From positions 1 through 46,856 of the forward strand of contig CACZVR010000028.1 in assembly GCA_902784675.1 (NCBI GenBank): a DNA stretch of 46,856 bases, read 5' to 3'. This DNA comes from an uncultured Bacteroidales bacterium. GTDB lineage: Bacteria; Bacteroidota; Bacteroidia; Bacteroidales; Muribaculaceae. The position numbers were made by a program, and so were the translations under genes. Positions 17,801 to 26,176 of this stretch are shown here, in pieces. The notes beneath the pieces were generated by a model. It did not search any database. It was not told the origin of the DNA and saw only the letters and a list, made by a program, of their open reading frames with translations. Numbering within the stretch: the first letter of the stretch is position 1; each line of letters begins with the position of its first letter.

Positions 17801-17885
17801 GCCTGAATGGTGGAATCGGTAGACACGAGGGACTTAAAATCCCTTGGCCATTGCGGCCGTGTGGGTTCAAGTCCCACTTCAGGTA
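17801..17885 (+). tRNA. tRNA-Leu (anticodon UAA)
   Basis: The acceptor stem GCCTGAA pairs with TTCAGGT (one G-U at the end), with discriminator A. The anticodon arm is AGGGA-CTTAAAA-TCCCT, giving anticodon TAA. A variable arm (TGGCCATTGCGGCC) is long, as expected for tRNA-Leu, and the T arm GTGGG-TTCAAGT-CCCAC is intact. CCA is not encoded. Confidence 0.95.
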
Positions 17886-17890
17886 CAAGA

Positions 17891-17928
17891 AACGGTTGAC
17901 GACATCAGTGTCGCCAACCGTTATTTTA
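17891..17928 (+). terminator. Terminator of tRNA-Leu
   Basis: AACGGTTGACGAC pairs with GTCGCCAACCGTT (13 bp, one mismatch), followed by ATTTTATTG. It may also serve the convergent minus-strand gene ending at 17948. Confidence 0.7.
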
Positions 17929-17947
17929 TTGATTTGCAGCAATCTGC

Positions 17948-19468
17948 CTACTTCATCACCTCGACAATGGCTTTGCCCAGATTGTCAACGATGTCGCTAG
18001 CCACCATGCCGTAGGTGCCATGCTCCTGTGCAGCCAGGTCGCCGGCCAAGCCATGCAGATAGACACCCAGCACAACAGACCAATCGGCAGGATAATTCTG
18101 GGCGATGAGCGCCGAGATTACACCCGTGAGCACATCACCGCTGCCCGGTGTGGCCATGCCGGGATTGCCGCTGCTATTGACATAGACCTTGCTGTCGGGA
18201 CGCACCGTCATGGTGTGATGTCCCTTGAGTACGATGGTGATATTGTGCAGCTTGGAAACGTTGATTGCCTTTTTGAGACGTTCCTCGTCGGTGTTGTGTT
18301 CGCCGAACAAGCGGTCAAACTCCATGGCGTGGGGAGTGATGATGCTGCGATGAGGAATGCTCCTGATCAACATCGGACGGCGTGCGATGCAGTTGAGCGC
18401 ATCGGCGTCAAGCAGGCAGGGACGCTTGAAATTCATGATGAAATGGTGGACGGCCTCGAGTGTCTCATCACTAACGCCCATGCCAGGACCGAGGGCCACG
18501 ACGCTGTAGGTGTGCTTGAGGTCAATAGCCGACGTCATCAATTCCTTGCGATCGGGCTCGAAGAGTGCCTCGGGGACTGCCGTCTGCAACACCTGATAGC
18601 CACACCGCGGGGCATGAACCGTCACCAATCCGGCACCGGTGCGCAACGCACCGCGCGCGGCAAGCACCGCTGCGCCCATCATGCCATAGCTGCCGGCAAC
18701 GAGCAGCAATGTGCCATTGTCATACTTGTTGGTGAAGGGCTTGCGGGGGTGCATTACTTCATGCACATCGTCACGTTCAATCAAGTAATAGTCGGTCGCG
18801 GTGCGCGCAATGCTCTCGCGATCCAAGTCGATATCCAGCACCTTGCACTCACCAACACACTCGGCATTCTCGGCAAAATAGAACGCCAAGCGCTTGCTCT
18901 GATAGGTCAGGGTGAGGTCCGCACGGATGATGTTGCGGCGGTCATTGCCCATGTTCCATTCACCGAACATGCCCGACGGGATGTCAATCGACACGACGTA
19001 GGCCTCGCTGGAGTTGATGTACTGCACCAGCGCGGTATATCCACCCTTGAGCTGGGTGCGCAGGCCGTTGCCGAACAAGCCATCGACCACGACGTCATTC
19101 TTGCCGAGGGCAGGAGGCGTGAAGTTCTGGATGACCTCGATGAAATCCAGGTCCTCGCCCGCCACCTCAAGCAGGCGGTCGCGGTTAGCCAGACAACAGG
19201 GTGAGAGCTGTGCCGACTTGATGTTGAACAGGTACACCTCGGGGCGGTAACCCTGCTCATACATCATCCTTGCCACTGCAAGCGTGTCCGCGCCGTTGTC
19301 ACCAGGGCCGGCGAAGAAGACGAAACGCTTGGATGTTCTCCAGCGTGATATGAGTTCATAGGACACCGCCGAAGCCGCCCTCTCAATGAGGTCGAGCATC
19401 TCAATGCCCTCATTTTCTACCGTATGATCGCCAATGCGGCGTAATCCGTCGTTGGTAAATATTTTCAT
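17948..19468 (-). CDS. nnr: Bifunctional NAD(P)H-hydrate epimerase / ADP-dependent NAD(P)H-hydrate dehydratase
   Basis: The 506-residue cytoplasmic enzyme repairs damaged, hydrated NAD(P)H. The N-terminal YjeF_N epimerase domain covers about 1-220, with GPGDNGADTLAVARMM at 54-69 as the nucleotide-binding loop and VVVDGLFGNGLRTQL further on. The C-terminal kinase-like dehydratase domain (about 225-500) has LVAGSYGMMGAAVLAARGALRTGAG, ALGPGMGVSD, TPHAMEFDRLFGE and the catalytic anion-hole segment TPGSGDVLTGVISALIAQN. Both halves look complete. The gene stands alone, divergent from the CotH-type gene. Confidence 0.94.
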   Translation of the reverse strand: MKIFTNDGLRRIGDHTVENEGIEMLDLIERAASAVSYELISRWRTSKRFVFFAGPGDNGADTLAVARMMYEQGYRPEVYLFNIKSAQLSPCCLANRDRLLEVAGEDLDFIEVIQNFTPPALGKNDVVVDGLFGNGLRTQLKGGYTALVQYINSSEAYVVSIDIPSGMFGEWNMGNDRRNIIRADLTLTYQSKRLAFYFAENAECVGECKVLDIDLDRESIARTATDYYLIERDDVHEVMHPRKPFTNKYDNGTLLLVAGSYGMMGAAVLAARGALRTGAGLVTVHAPRCGYQVLQTAVPEALFEPDRKELMTSAIDLKHTYSVVALGPGMGVSDETLEAVHHFIMNFKRPCLLDADALNCIARRPMLIRSIPHRSIITPHAMEFDRLFGEHNTDEERLKKAINVSKLHNITIVLKGHHTMTVRPDSKVYVNSSGNPGMATPGSGDVLTGVISALIAQNYPADWSVVLGVYLHGLAGDLAAQEHGTYGMVASDIVDNLGKAIVEVMK

Positions 19469-19509
19469 TGCTATCGAGTGATTTTCAAGTTTTTGTTTAA
19501 TTGAGCCAA

Positions 19510-19517
19510 CAAAATTA
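19510..19517 (-). promoter_or_regulatory. Putative -7 box of nnr
   Basis: TAATTTTG on the minus strand fits TAnnTTTG, 42 nt upstream of the ATG at 19468. No -33 TTG at 19-20 nt. Confidence 0.45.
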
Positions 19518-19707
19518 CTTCTTTTTTAGCTTTAATCGGACATAAAGTCAAAAGAAAATCCAAGTTTTATTTCTTAAAAAAATGTAACGGCTCTGCACCA
19601 CACATTACCGCGTGACGAACAATCGCAGTTTTTACCACAAATTGTATGCTCATGCAAAAAATGGCGCAAATTATCTTCGTCTAATTATCTGCATCAAAAC
19701 TTTTTAC

Positions 19708-19715
19708 TATCTTTG
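19708..19715 (+). promoter_or_regulatory. Putative -7 box of the first CotH-type gene
   Basis: TATCTTTG fits TAnnTTTG, about 42 nt upstream of the ATG at 19757. The -33 box is not convincing. Confidence 0.55.
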
Positions 19716-19756
19716 CGGCCAAATTAACGCATCAACATAATTTATAAATTGAAGAA

Positions 19757-21511
19757 ATGAAAAAACAACTACTCATGTCTTTGGCTTTTGCGCTGGTGGC
19801 TGTGACCTCTTGGGCACAAGCATTCAACATCGGTGGACACCGCGCGCCAATTGACACACTCAACCACATCTGGCTTTGCAGTGTACCGCAAGAGCTGTTC
19901 GGCAATGACTATGAAGCAACGATTAGCTTCGGTGAGGAGATGAGCAATCTCACTATCGAGGATGTCGCCATCGCCAACGGAGACACTTTCAATTTCCAGG
20001 GAATTGAGGGCGGTAAGCTCTATAACGTATCTGTCATGATCAATGACAGTCTTTACACCGGTGGCATCACGTTCACCTGGCTGCCCGTCGTGGAACTCGA
20101 AGGCTTGTTCGGTACCGAATACAGATACGGCACGTTGACCATCAGCGAACCCGATTCGGCTTATGCCGAGCCCATGTTCGCCAAGCTCAGATGGCGCGGA
20201 ACCGCCACCAATACCTATGGCAAACACAAACGCAACTTCCGCGTCAAGTTCCTGGACGAGGACACCACCAAGATGGACAGGCGTTTCTTTGGTCTTCGCA
20301 AAGACAACAACTGGATTCTTGATGCCGGACAGATGGACTTCCTGCGCGTGCGCAACCGCGTGAGCACCGACTTGTGGCTTGATATGGCACGCCGTCCCTG
20401 GTATGCAGACAGTCTGCCCAATGCGCGCAACGGCTCGCGTGGCCAGATGGTCGAGATGATTAAGAATGGCGCCTATATGGGAATCTACAACATGTGCGAG
20501 CCCCTTGACCGCAAGCAGTTGAAACTCAAGAAATATGAGAAGCTCTCGGGCTACAACAACTACCTCATTCACGGCCAACTGTGGGACACTGATGATTGGA
20601 CCCGCACCGTCACCATGATCGATCCTGCACCACGCGAATATGGCGCTACTTATTGGGATGGCTTTGAACTCAACTATCCCGAATATGACGATGTCCACAC
20701 CGTCAGCTGGAAGACTCTTGAAGATGCCGTATGGTTCGCCAACCGCGCCGGTAAGGATGAGTACAATCATCAACTGCGCATCGACAGTCTGGGCTACTAC
20801 TTTGATGTACCCGTCATGGAGGATTATCTCATTTTCATTGCTACAATTCAGGCATTGGACAATGGGGGCAAGAACATCTACTATGGTGTGTATGACCGCA
20901 GGGAACATCCGCGCCTGACGATTGCACCTTGGGACTTGGACATCAGCTTAGGCCAGAATTTCGCACCAGGTGTTGACCTGCCCGAGATGGTAAAGCCCGA
21001 TCAGGACTTGGGCTGGATTTCACACCTTCCCATGGCCATGATGCTTGAAACCGAGTATTTCGGCAGACAGATCGTTAATCGCTATTTTGAATTGCGAGAG
21101 ACCGTGCTGGAGACCGAGAGCCTCGTGAACCGTTACCGCTCGGCCATCAACGAGCTCATAGGCTGTGGTGCTGCTGCACGCGAGGAAAGCCGCTGGAGCG
21201 GTGACACCGACTTGGCAGGGAAGCCGCTGAACCTGAGCGCCGAGATGGACTATGTTGAGAACTGGATCAGACAGCGCATGCCCTATCTGGACAATTACTT
21301 CGCCAATCTGGACTTCATCATTCCTCCCATCGAAATTCCCGGTGATGTCAACCTTGACGGCGAGGTCAACATCGGTGATCTTAACATCGTCATCGGCATC
21401 ATTTTGGGCCAGCAGTATGACGAAGGCACCATGAGGCGTGCCGACGTGAACAAGGACGGCGAGGTCAACATTGCCGATGTGAACGCCCTCATTGCAATCA
21501 TCCTGGGTTAA
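19757..21511 (+). CDS. Secreted CotH-family kinase-like protein with C-terminal dockerin-like repeats
   Basis: The 584-residue protein has a signal peptide (1-20, VTSWA-Q). A beta-rich domain follows (about 25-125), then a CotH-type atypical kinase domain (about 130-500): LRWRGTATNTYGKHKRNFRV at 144-163, NGAYMGIYNMCEPLD at 237-251, GGKNIYYGVYD at 370-380 and the metal-binding APWDLDISLG at 390-399. CotH proteins are secretory-pathway protein kinases in Bacillus spore coats; the bacterial gut homologues are not characterised. The C-terminus (about 527-584) is a dockerin-like pair, GDVNLDGEVNIGDLNIVIGI and ADVNKDGEVNIADVNALIAI, both with intact calcium-loop Asp/Asn residues. It is a single-gene unit with promoter and hairpin. 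Confidence 0.88.
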   Translation: MKKQLLMSLAFALVAVTSWAQAFNIGGHRAPIDTLNHIWLCSVPQELFGNDYEATISFGEEMSNLTIEDVAIANGDTFNFQGIEGGKLYNVSVMINDSLYTGGITFTWLPVVELEGLFGTEYRYGTLTISEPDSAYAEPMFAKLRWRGTATNTYGKHKRNFRVKFLDEDTTKMDRRFFGLRKDNNWILDAGQMDFLRVRNRVSTDLWLDMARRPWYADSLPNARNGSRGQMVEMIKNGAYMGIYNMCEPLDRKQLKLKKYEKLSGYNNYLIHGQLWDTDDWTRTVTMIDPAPREYGATYWDGFELNYPEYDDVHTVSWKTLEDAVWFANRAGKDEYNHQLRIDSLGYYFDVPVMEDYLIFIATIQALDNGGKNIYYGVYDRREHPRLTIAPWDLDISLGQNFAPGVDLPEMVKPDQDLGWISHLPMAMMLETEYFGRQIVNRYFELRETVLETESLVNRYRSAINELIGCGAAAREESRWSGDTDLAGKPLNLSAEMDYVENWIRQRMPYLDNYFANLDFIIPPIEIPGDVNLDGEVNIGDLNIVIGIILGQQYDEGTMRRADVNKDGEVNIADVNALIAIILG

Positions 21512-21527
21512 TCCCACTGACATAACA

Positions 21528-21561
21528 AAAGAAACGCAGCCCGAATGGACTGCGTTTCTTT
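21528..21561 (+). terminator. Hairpin after the first CotH-type gene
   Basis: AAAGAAACGCAG and CTGCGTTTCTTT form a perfect 12-bp stem with a 10-nt loop. The T-rich part lies inside the stem and it is followed by ATCG. It separates the CotH gene from the convergent tRNA-Lys and may act in both directions. Confidence 0.7.
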
Positions 21562-21565
21562 ATCG

Positions 21566-21638
21566 TGATTCGCGTGGGGCTCGAACCCACGACCCCATCC
21601 TTAAAAGGGATGTGCTCTACCTGCTGAGCTAGCGAATC
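21566..21638 (-). tRNA. tRNA-Lys (anticodon UUU)
   Basis: Read on the minus strand, the acceptor stem GATTCGC pairs with GCGAATC, discriminator A. The D arm is GCTC-AGCAGGTA-GAGC and the anticodon arm CATCC-CTTTTAA-GGATG gives anticodon TTT. The T arm GTGGG-TTCGAGC-CCCAC is intact. CCA is not encoded. Confidence 0.95.
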
Positions 21639-21737
21639 TCCAAAAAGCGGTGCAAAGGTATAGCTTTTTTCTATACCAGCCAAATAATTTGGCAGGTTTT
21701 TGTTTTATCCCCTTTTCTTGAAGGGGCTATATTACCT

Positions 21738-22955
21738 TTACTCGGCCACGAGTTTGCAAATCTCGACGATGGTCATCATAGCTTTTTCCATCGAGGGAAT
21801 GGGCACATACTCGAAGCGTCCGTGCATGTTCATGCCTCCAGCAAAGATGTTGGGGCACGGCAGATTCTTGAACGAGAGTTGAGCGCCGTCGGTTCCGCCA
21901 CGAATGGGTTGCACCTTGGGAGTCACTCCGGCATTCTCCATGGCCTGCTTGGCAATGTCGATGATATTCATCACGGGCTCAATCTTCTCGCGCATGTTGT
22001 AGTACTGGTCCTTGATTTCGCATGTGGCGCAATCGGGGAACTCGGCATTGATCTTGTGACACAGGTGCTCAATCTCGCGCTTGCGGCTCTCGAAACGGGC
22101 ACGGTCGTGATCGCGGATGATGTAGCTCAACGTGGTCTTCTCCACTCCGCCCTGCATGCTGATGAGGTGGTAGAAACCTTCGTAGCCCTCGGTGTGCTCG
22201 GGAGTTTCCCATCTGGGCAGCATCGTTGCAAACTGCATGGCGACGCGCATCGAGTTGAGCATTTTGTGCTTGGCAGCTCCGGGGTGCACGTTCAAGCCCT
22301 TGAAAGTAATCTTGGCGCTGGCGGCATTGAAGTTCTCATACTCCAGCTCACCCACTGCACCACCGTCCATGGTGTAGGCCCAGTCACAGCCGAATTTCTC
22401 CACGTCAAAGTGGTGGGCACCCAGGCCGATCTCCTCGTCGGGGTTAAAGCCCACACGAATATTGCCATGCTTCACCTCGGGGTGCTCTTGCAACCATTCC
22501 ACAGCACTCAGAATCTCGGCGATACCAGCCTTGTCGTCTGCACCGAGCAGGGTGTCACCGCTGGTGACGATAAATTCTTGTCCCTTGTAGTCGTTCATCT
22601 CGGGGAACTGCTCAGGGTCAAGGACGATGCGAGGTTCCTCGCTCAGGACGATAGGCTCGCCCTCATACTTGACGATGCGGGGTTTCACGTCATGGCCGCT
22701 CATGTCAGGGGCGGTGTCCATGTGGGCGATGAAGCCAATGGTGGGAAGGGGCTTGTCGGTATTGGCGGGCAAGGTGGCGAACAGGTAGCCGTTGTCATCG
22801 AGCGAGATGTCGCTCAAGCCCATGGCCTGCAACTCTTTCTCCAATTCCTTGGCAAACACCATCTGGCCCGGTGTGGAGGGCGTCAGGTTGGTGAGTTCGT
22901 CACTCTGTGTATCGAACTTCACATACTTCAAAAATCTGTCAACTAACTTTGTCAT
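21738..22955 (-). CDS. pepT: Peptidase T (tripeptide aminopeptidase)
   Basis: The 405-residue cytoplasmic M20 zinc peptidase removes the N-terminal residue from tripeptides. Metal and catalytic motifs are in order: [11 protein letters not shown] (His78, Asp80), [16 protein letters not shown] (Asp140), [14 protein letters not shown] (Glu174/Glu175), [12 protein letters not shown], and the final metal-ligand His in [15 protein letters not shown] near the C-terminus. Length matches PepT. It has its own promoter. Together with the POT transporters it fits intracellular breakdown of imported peptides, although it is a separate transcription unit. Confidence 0.96.
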   Translation of the reverse strand: MTKLVDRFLKYVKFDTQSDELTNLTPSTPGQMVFAKELEKELQAMGLSDISLDDNGYLFATLPANTDKPLPTIGFIAHMDTAPDMSGHDVKPRIVKYEGEPIVLSEEPRIVLDPEQFPEMNDYKGQEFIVTSGDTLLGADDKAGIAEILSAVEWLQEHPEVKHGNIRVGFNPDEEIGLGAHHFDVEKFGCDWAYTMDGGAVGELEYENFNAASAKITFKGLNVHPGAAKHKMLNSMRVAMQFATMLPRWETPEHTEGYEGFYHLISMQGGVEKTTLSYIIRDHDRARFESRKREIEHLCHKINAEFPDCATCEIKDQYYNMREKIEPVMNIIDIAKQAMENAGVTPKVQPIRGGTDGAQLSFKNLPCPNIFAGGMNMHGRFEYVPIPSMEKAMMTIVEICKLVAE

Positions 22956-22992
22956 AGTGATATCTTGTTGTTAATGGTTATTATCCAATCGG

Positions 22993-23000
22993 CAAAGATA
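22993..23000 (-). promoter_or_regulatory. Putative -7 box of pepT
   Basis: TATCTTTG on the minus strand fits TAnnTTTG, 38 nt before the ATG at 22955. No clean -33 TTG; a heptamer array occupies that position. Confidence 0.5.
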
Positions 23001-23006
23001 GTAAAA

Positions 23007-23048
23007 AGACTTTAGACTTTTGTCCTTAGACTTTAGTTTTTATTTACT
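23007..23048. repeat. Heptamer-phased array, AGACTTT type
   Basis: Six units in register: AGACTTT, AGACTTT, TGTCCTT, AGACTTT, AGTTTTT, ATTTACT. It lies in the divergent gap between pepT and the SPFH gene. A loosely related stretch, AGACTAAAGATTAA, occurs at 23166-23179 beyond the SPFH promoter. Confidence 0.65.
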
Positions 23049-23105
23049 AGGGAACATCAGAAGGGGCGGAATTGTTAAATTTGTGTTAAAAAGAGAATAA
23101 ACAGG

Positions 23106-23136
23106 TTGACAGGTACAAAACTTGTATATATCTTTG
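23106..23136 (+). promoter_or_regulatory. Promoter of the SPFH operon
   Basis: TTG at 23106-23108 and TATCTTTG at 23129-23136 are spaced by 20 nt, a very good Bacteroidota promoter. The start codon is 60 nt downstream. Confidence 0.82.
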
Positions 23137-23155
23137 TGATATCAAAACGATATCA
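23137..23155 (+). promoter_or_regulatory. Inverted repeat at the SPFH transcription start, candidate operator
   Basis: TGATATC and GATATCA are separated by AAAAC and follow the -7 box without a gap, so the repeat covers the expected transcription start. The operon encodes an Arc-like ribbon-helix-helix protein, so autoregulation is a reasonable but untested idea. Confidence 0.4.
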
Positions 23156-23196
23156 TTTAATTAAGACTAAAGATTAACTTTTCAACTTTTACGATT

Positions 23197-24165
23197 ATGG
23201 AAACGAAGGAATTTGATTTCAAAGGTGTTACCCTGAATGGTTTTTTGATGCTGTTCGTCGTGATTTTGCTGCCGATTCTTGCTATTTGGGGCATTTACAG
23301 GAGCGTTGTACTGTTCGACATGCCAAATCACGGTGCCCTGCCTTCAGTATTGCTCATTGTGAGTATCCTGTTCATCATTGCCACCTTAATTATATTAGGC
23401 GGTTTCCTCATGCTTGAGCCCAACACCGCTCGCGTTACCACTTGGTTCGGCAAATACAGCGGCACATTCACCAAGACCGGCTTCTACTGGATCAACCCCT
23501 TCTACGGCAGCAAGAAAGTGTCGCTGCGTGCCCGCAACCTGGATGCCGAACCCATCAAGGTCAACGACAAGGTGGGTAACCCCGTAATGATTGGCCTGGT
23601 GATGGTGTGGAGACTGAAGGACACCTATAAGGCCCTGTTTGAGGTCGACTCGCAGACGATGGCTTCGACCGACGGCACCTTGAGCGGCAACACCAAGGGT
23701 TTGATGCACGCCCTCGAGAACTTTGTGAGCGTGCAGAGCTATGCCGCCTTGAGGCAGGTAGCCGGCCAGTATGCCTATGACGACAACGACGAGGACACCA
23801 AGGAACTGACCTTGCGTTCGGGTGGCGACGAAATCAACGAGCAACTCGAGGACAAACTCAACGAGCGCCTGTCGCTGGCTGGCATCGAGGTGGTTGAGGC
23901 CCGTATCAACTATCTGGCCTACGCTCCCGAAATTGCTGCTGTGATGCTGCGTCGCCAGCAGGCCAGTGCCATCATCACCGCCCGCGAGAAGATTGTCGAG
24001 GGCGCTGTGAGCATGGTGAAGATGGCTCTTGACAAACTCTCGAGCGAAGAGATTGTGGAGCTTGATGACGACAAGAAGGCCTCGATGGTGAGCAACCTGC
24101 TGGTTGTCCTCTGTGCCGACGAACAGGCCCAGCCAGTGGTCAATACCGGCACACTGAATATGTAA
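23197..24165 (+). CDS. SPFH/band-7 domain membrane protein
   Basis: The 322-residue protein has two N-terminal membrane helices (about 15-37 and 48-70), then an SPFH domain: [19 protein letters not shown], followed by [20 protein letters not shown] and [19 protein letters not shown]. The region [20 protein letters not shown] and [20 protein letters not shown] is the usual transition into the helical stalk, followed by a short coiled region. SPFH proteins build oligomeric membrane cages or microdomains that often control proteases. The gene leads a plus-strand run with an Arc-like gene, a polytopic membrane gene and a 58-residue membrane gene. This gene order is one I associate with Bacteroidota. 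Confidence 0.9.
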   Translation: METKEFDFKGVTLNGFLMLFVVILLPILAIWGIYRSVVLFDMPNHGALPSVLLIVSILFIIATLIILGGFLMLEPNTARVTTWFGKYSGTFTKTGFYWINPFYGSKKVSLRARNLDAEPIKVNDKVGNPVMIGLVMVWRLKDTYKALFEVDSQTMASTDGTLSGNTKGLMHALENFVSVQSYAALRQVAGQYAYDDNDEDTKELTLRSGGDEINEQLEDKLNERLSLAGIEVVEARINYLAYAPEIAAVMLRRQQASAIITAREKIVEGAVSMVKMALDKLSSEEIVELDDDKKASMVSNLLVVLCADEQAQPVVNTGTLNM

Positions 24166-24172
24166 TTTCACA

Positions 24173-24252
24173 ATTTTCGGTTCTCAGTTGCCAGTTTTTA
24201 GCGGCATCCGCTTTCTACTGACAACTGAAGACTGAAAACTGACAACTAAAAA
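24173..24252. repeat. Heptamer-phased inverted element, TTNTCAG type
   Basis: Left arm (24174-24201): TTTTCGG, TTCTCAG, TTGCCAG, TTTTTAG. The core, CGGCATCCG at 24202-24210, reads GCGGATGCCGC on the other strand with its flanks. Right arm (24218-24252): CTGACAA, CTGAAGA, CTGAAAA, CTGACAA, CTAAAAA, the reverse complement of the left-arm unit. Both arms keep an exact 7-nt step. It lies between the SPFH and Arc-like genes. Confidence 0.85.
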
Positions 24253-24261
24253 AAGCAGACC

Positions 24262-24486
24262 ATGGCAAAGAAAGCCACAAAGAGTTTCATCCTGCGTGTC
24301 GACAGCGACACGATGGATGCCATTGAGAAATGGGCAGCCGACGAGTTCCGTTCCACCAACGGCCAGTTGCAGTGGATCATTACCGAGGCGCTGCGCAAGG
24401 CCCGCCGTCTGCCCAAAAAGAAACGCGAGCCCGAAGAGGGAACTCAAAAAGACACTCCCAACTCAACTGAAAACTCAGCATCATGA
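24262..24486 (+). CDS. Arc-like ribbon-helix-helix DNA-binding protein (74 aa)
   Basis: The N-terminal half fits the ribbon-helix-helix fold: strand KSFILRVDSD (about 7-16), helix TMDAIEKWAADEFRS, and helix NGQLQWIITEALRKA. The C-terminal ~25 residues are a charged, probably disordered tail (PKKKREPEEGTQKDTPN). Arc-family proteins bind operator DNA as dimers or tetramers through the strand. The stop codon overlaps the next gene's ATG (ATGA at 24483-24486), so the two are translationally coupled. The candidate target is the inverted repeat at 23137-23155; this is inference. Confidence 0.85.
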   Translation: MAKKATKSFILRVDSDTMDAIEKWAADEFRSTNGQLQWIITEALRKARRLPKKKREPEEGTQKDTPNSTENSAS

Positions 24487-25088
24487 ATCTCAGTAAAAAA
24501 ACAAAAAGTCGCCTGATTACCTACGGCACCATGCTGCCGCTGTTGGGCATTCTGTGCTATCTGCTCTACACTGGCGCCATCAGCAAAGTGGTGTTTTGGG
24601 GTGTCATCATTGTCTGGATGATCCTCAACGCGTTTATCCAGTACAAGTTGAATCCCGAGCAGTTTCAGCAGGCATATGATGAGAGCAAGAAAGCCGAAGA
24701 AAACGAAATGAAGGTGAAAGTTCCCCCGAGCTGGGCCACAATTGCCTGTGATGTCATCATTGCGCTCATGTACATTGCCTCATGGGTGCTGGTGATTCAT
24801 CAAGGCACACTTGTCAGCAACCTTGTGAGCCTTCTCGTTCTCACGTTTGTGCTTGTCGTCTTTGTAGGGCTCAACTACATTCCGCAAAAAGTCGAAGTCA
24901 TTGACGGTGTGGCCAACTGGAAGCGTCTCATCGTGGAAATGTGGCGCAACCGCATTGTTGCATTCCTGTTCGCACTGGCGTTCTTCGGCATCACTATTGA
25001 CGCTCACTCATTGCTGGCTAAAATCTCTTTGGCAGCATTTGTCCTGATCCTGTTTTTCTCGGGCTATTTCATCCGACGAATCAAGTAA
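24483..25088 (+). CDS. Polytopic membrane protein of unknown function (201 aa)
   Basis: I do not recognise a named family. About six hydrophobic segments are visible: ~12-30, 34-53, 84-103, 107-131, 156-172 and 178-196. A charged loop (residues 55-80, YKLNPEQFQQAYDESKKAEE) lies between the second and third. It overlaps the Arc-like gene by 4 nt and precedes the 58-residue membrane protein by 28 nt, so it is part of the SPFH operon. It may be a partner of the SPFH oligomer. Confidence 0.75.
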   Translation: MNLSKKTKSRLITYGTMLPLLGILCYLLYTGAISKVVFWGVIIVWMILNAFIQYKLNPEQFQQAYDESKKAEENEMKVKVPPSWATIACDVIIALMYIASWVLVIHQGTLVSNLVSLLVLTFVLVVFVGLNYIPQKVEVIDGVANWKRLIVEMWRNRIVAFLFALAFFGITIDAHSLLAKISLAAFVLILFFSGYFIRRIK

Positions 25089-25116
25089 TTATCCAACATA
25101 TAAGATCTTTACCGCT

Positions 25117-25293
25117 ATGGACCGCAAGAAAGCAATTTACATTTTCGCTATCGTCGACACTTTGGTCAACTTTCTCATCATCGTCTTGTTTTTGTTAGGC
25201 AAGTTGAGTCTGACGGGTTTTGCCATCACGCTGGGCGTCGCCATGCTCATTGCGTTGGGCGCGGCTGCCATCATCATCCGCAAGACCGAGTGA
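25117..25293 (+). CDS. Small two-helix membrane protein (58 aa)
   Basis: The ATG at 25117 opens a 58-codon frame ending with TGA at 25291-25293. The product starts MDRKKAIYIFAIVDTLVNFL, has a first hydrophobic segment at about 7-27, a short polar turn (GKLSLTG) and a second at about 34-54, and ends in the basic RKTE. It fits the gap between the polytopic membrane gene and the nuclease gene with 28 nt before and 7 nt after. That spacing and the coding-like composition support it. Function unknown. Confidence 0.7.
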   Translation: MDRKKAIYIFAIVDTLVNFLIIVLFLLGKLSLTGFAITLGVAMLIALGAAAIIIRKTE

Positions 25294-25300
25294 AGGTACT

Positions 25301-26136
25301 ATGAAAAAGCACATGGAGCGGGTTTGGCAACGGTGGGGCGACGCCGTCAGGTTCCTTGGTTGGGGCCTAGCGGTGGCGTTGGTATGCTTTTTGCTGTATC
25401 GCGTGTTCGTGAACGGTAACGCTACACATCTGGTGCCCTTGAGCGAGGCTGGGCGCGACAGCCTGATGATGGTTGCCGTGCCTTGTGGCATGAGCGACAC
25501 GCTGGTGCGCTATGACGCCTTCATCGTGCATTTCAACAGCGAGCGGGGCATCGCCAACTGTGCTGCCTATGAGCTCACCCGCAACGAGTTGAACGGAAGC
25601 GTTGAACGCAGTGACGAGTTCATGGCCGACCCCAGCGTGAAGGGTTGCCCCTCGCCAGCCGACTATGCAGGCAGCGGGATGGACCGCGGCCACCTGGTGC
25701 CGGCTGCCGACCTCAAGTGGAGCCCCGACGCCATGCAGCAGTCGTTCCTGCTGACCAACGTGTGCCCGATGCACAAGACGCTCAACGAGGGCGGCTGGGC
25801 CAAGCTCGAGGAGAAAGTGCGCGAATGGACCCGTCGCGACAGCGCCCTGCTGGTGTTCAGCGGGCCCGTGGTGAGCGGCGAGACACGACAATGGCCGACG
25901 GGCATGTGACGGTGCCCGGTGCCTTCTACAAGGTCGTCGTGGCGCCCTGCGTGAGGCCGATGCGGGCCGTCGCGTTCATCTATCCCAACGGGCACAGCGG
26001 GGGACGGTTGCGGCAGTATGCTGTGAGCATCGACGAGGTGGAACGCCGCACGGGGCTGGATTTCCTCCCCACTCTGCCCCTTGAGGAGCAGCAGCGGCTG
26101 GAATCCAGGATCCACCTCGAGGCGTTCATGAATTAG
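25301..26136 (+). pseudogene. Membrane-anchored DNA/RNA non-specific endonuclease, frameshifted
   Basis: From ATG 25301 the product begins MKKHMERVWQRWGDAVRFLG with one membrane anchor at about 19-36. The NUC1/EndA-type nuclease domain follows, with the catalytic motif GMDRGHLVPAADLKW and NVCPMHKTLNEGGWAKLEEKV. The frame runs into a stop at 25907-25909 (…SGETRQWPTGM). In the -1 frame the missing end continues at once: MADGHVTVPGAFYKVVVAPC, then RAVAFIYPNG and VERRTGLDFLP to a stop at 26134. The intact paralogue at 26177 aligns across the joint, placing a one-base loss near 25883-25892. No slippery heptamer is visible, so programmed frameshifting is unlikely. It could be a recent mutation or an assembly error. 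Confidence 0.8.
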
Positions 26137-26174
26137 GAGTTAGATAATTAGGCTTTAGGTTTTAGGTTTTAAGG
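26131..26174. repeat. Heptamer-phased array, NNTTAGG type
   Basis: Units AATTAGG, AGTTAGA, TAATTAGG (8 nt), CTTTAGG, TTTTAGG, TTTTAAG run from the 3' end of the nuclease pseudogene to just before the next ATG. The pseudogene's stop codon is inside the first unit. No inverted arm is visible. Confidence 0.7.
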
Positions 26175-26176
26175 AT

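Noticed and set aside
21709-21726. CCCCTT/AAGGGG hairpin downstream of pepT
   Set aside because: Only 6 bp, and followed by A-rich rather than T-rich sequence on the minus strand, so not a credible terminator.
25220-25300. Upstream start for the first nuclease gene
   Set aside because: This stretch overlaps the 58-residue membrane gene; ATG 25301 gives a good membrane-anchor N-terminus.
25883-25910. Programmed -1 frameshift in the nuclease gene
   Set aside because: No slippery heptamer (X XXY YYZ) or clear downstream stem at the joint; a mutation or assembly error is simpler.
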